Source of the DNA: an uncultured bacterium
Lineage (GTDB): Bacteria; Bdellovibrionota_C; UBA2361; SZUA-149; CALKYB01
Reading direction: 5' to 3'
NCBI GenBank assembly: GCA_938003565.1
Contig: CALKYB010000274.1
Location: forward strand, 1-7,856
DNA length: 7,856 nucleotides
The notes beneath the pieces were generated by a model. That model did not search any database. It was not told the origin of the DNA and saw nothing but the letters and a program-made list of their open reading frames with translations. The translations under genes and the position numbers were made by a program. The first letter of the stretch is position 1. Each line of letters begins with the position of its first letter. This document shows, piece after piece, positions 7,156-7,856 of this stretch.

Positions 7156-7856
7156 TCAAGATGGCCATTTATATCTTCTAGGCTGGGATTATCCTCTAAA
7201 AATGAGTAAATTTCATCCCGTCCGAAAAGCGGATTATCCCCATATAAACCCTTGAAAACAATCTCGATTAATTTAAAATCCTCTTGATAGTCCAGTGTTA
7301 AACGTTTTTCAGATCTATCAATCGAATCTTCTACCCCCTCAATCGAAAAGCGGTTCGGATGATTATATATATACGGCGTGACATGTTCCCTGTCATACTG
7401 ATGAACGGTTTCTTTCCATATTGTTTCCAAGGTATCCGAAGAGAAAGCCTCAACATCCAAGCCCTTGGGGTAAGTTCGTCTGATAGTATTTGAACAATAA
7501 TCACAACTCCTCTCCTTGAGCATCTCAACAACGCTGGTTAGCACTTCAGGATCTAATAAAGGGCAATCTGCAGTAACTCTTACAACAGTGTGAGAGGGAT
7601 ATTGTAGAGAGGCTTGATAGTATCTATCTAATACATCTAACTCACTTCCACGAAAAACAGATATATTTTGGGATCGACAGTAGTCCTCAATAGGATCGTC
7701 TTTATCTAGTGTTGAAGTAAGAACTACTGTATTTTCTATACTCGGTGAGGCACTAACTCTAGAAACAACATGTTGAAGAACTGGTATATCGCAAAGTAAC
7801 TTCAAAACCTTGCCAGGCAAGCGGGATGAACCCATTCTAGCTTGAATAAAAGCATT
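7152..7856 (-). CDS. SpsF-type cytidylyltransferase, 5' end just outside the window
   Basis: A cytoplasmic nucleotidyltransferase of the SpsF/CMP-KDO-synthetase-like family, members of which are proposed to load CMP onto sugars for surface glycans. The frame is open to the window edge: the codons before the ATG at 7835 read NAFIQAR and run into MGSSRLPGKVL, giving the diagnostic IQARMGS-SRLPGK nucleotide-binding loop. The true start is therefore probably only a few codons beyond base 7856. Numbered from the first visible codon, the motifs in order are FRGSELDVLDRYYQA (68-82), RVTADCPLLD (93-102, with catalytic-loop D97 and D102), TYPKGLDVEAFS (128-139), REHVTPYIY (156-164) and RLTLDYQEDF (185-194), all typical of SpsF. 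The 234 visible residues are essentially the whole domain. It may stand in for PseF, which has a different loop (PARGGSKR type), or activate another sugar. A fusion at the N-terminus cannot be excluded. Confidence 0.85.
   Translation of the reverse strand, partial: NAFIQARMGSSRLPGKVLKLLCDIPVLQHVVSRVSASPSIENTVVLTSTLDKDDPIEDYCRSQNISVFRGSELDVLDRYYQASLQYPSHTVVRVTADCPLLDPEVLTSVVEMLKERSCDYCSNTIRRTYPKGLDVEAFSSDTLETIWKETVHQYDREHVTPYIYNHPNRFSIEGVEDSIDRSEKRLTLDYQEDFKLIEIVFKGLYGDNPLFGRDEIYSFLEDNPSLEDINGHLE

Noticed and set aside
7331..7531. Minus-strand 66-codon frame inside the SpsF-type gene
   Set aside because: It is a different-frame shadow of the cytidylyltransferase, whose own frame carries all the family motifs.
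7833..7835. ATG at 7835 as the start of the SpsF-type gene
   Set aside because: The seven codons upstream read NAFIQAR, the conserved residues just before MGSSRLPGK in this family. The start lies beyond the window.

Overview
The window is a compact surface-glycan biosynthesis locus built around pseudaminic acid (Pse), a nonulosonic (sialic-acid-like) sugar. Three core pathway enzymes are recognisable from motifs: a PseB-type UDP-GlcNAc 4,6-dehydratase (5' end cut off by the window edge), a PseC-type PLP aminotransferase and a PseI-type pseudaminic acid synthase. The DNA is AT-rich (about 40% GC by eye) and almost entirely coding; no intergenic gap exceeds about 31 bases. The content (a 12-TM MOP/Wzx-type flippase and a GT-C membrane glycosyltransferase) suits a bacterium that makes a lipid-linked surface polysaccharide or glycoprotein, most likely Gram-negative. 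The sequence does not let me name a genus.

Layout. Plus strand, 1-5843: pseB (partial) - pseC (8-base overlap, GTG start) - flippase - GT-C glycosyltransferase (1-base overlap) - pseI. This looks like one operon transcribed left to right, with its promoter outside the window. Minus strand, 7856-5845: an SpsF-type cytidylyltransferase (only its first few codons lie beyond the right edge), followed through an ATGA overlap by an unfamiliar 436-residue protein with a GT-B-like C-terminal half. The two transcription units converge with a single base between their stop codons.

How the genes may work together. PseB and PseC convert UDP-GlcNAc to UDP-4-amino-4,6-dideoxy-AltNAc. PseI condenses the downstream 6-deoxy sugar with phosphoenolpyruvate to give Pse. 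The SpsF-type protein is a candidate for CMP activation of a nonulosonic acid, and the 436-residue protein is a candidate transferase using the activated sugar. The flippase would export the lipid-linked glycan, and the GT-C enzyme could add a residue from a polyprenyl-phosphate sugar on the outer face of the membrane. The N-acetyltransferase (PseH), the UDP-sugar hydrolase (PseG) and a canonical PseF are not in the window and should be sought in the flanks.

The part least explained by known families is the 436-residue minus-strand protein. I found no tRNA or rRNA genes, CRISPR array, insertion sequence, riboswitch or convincing terminator.
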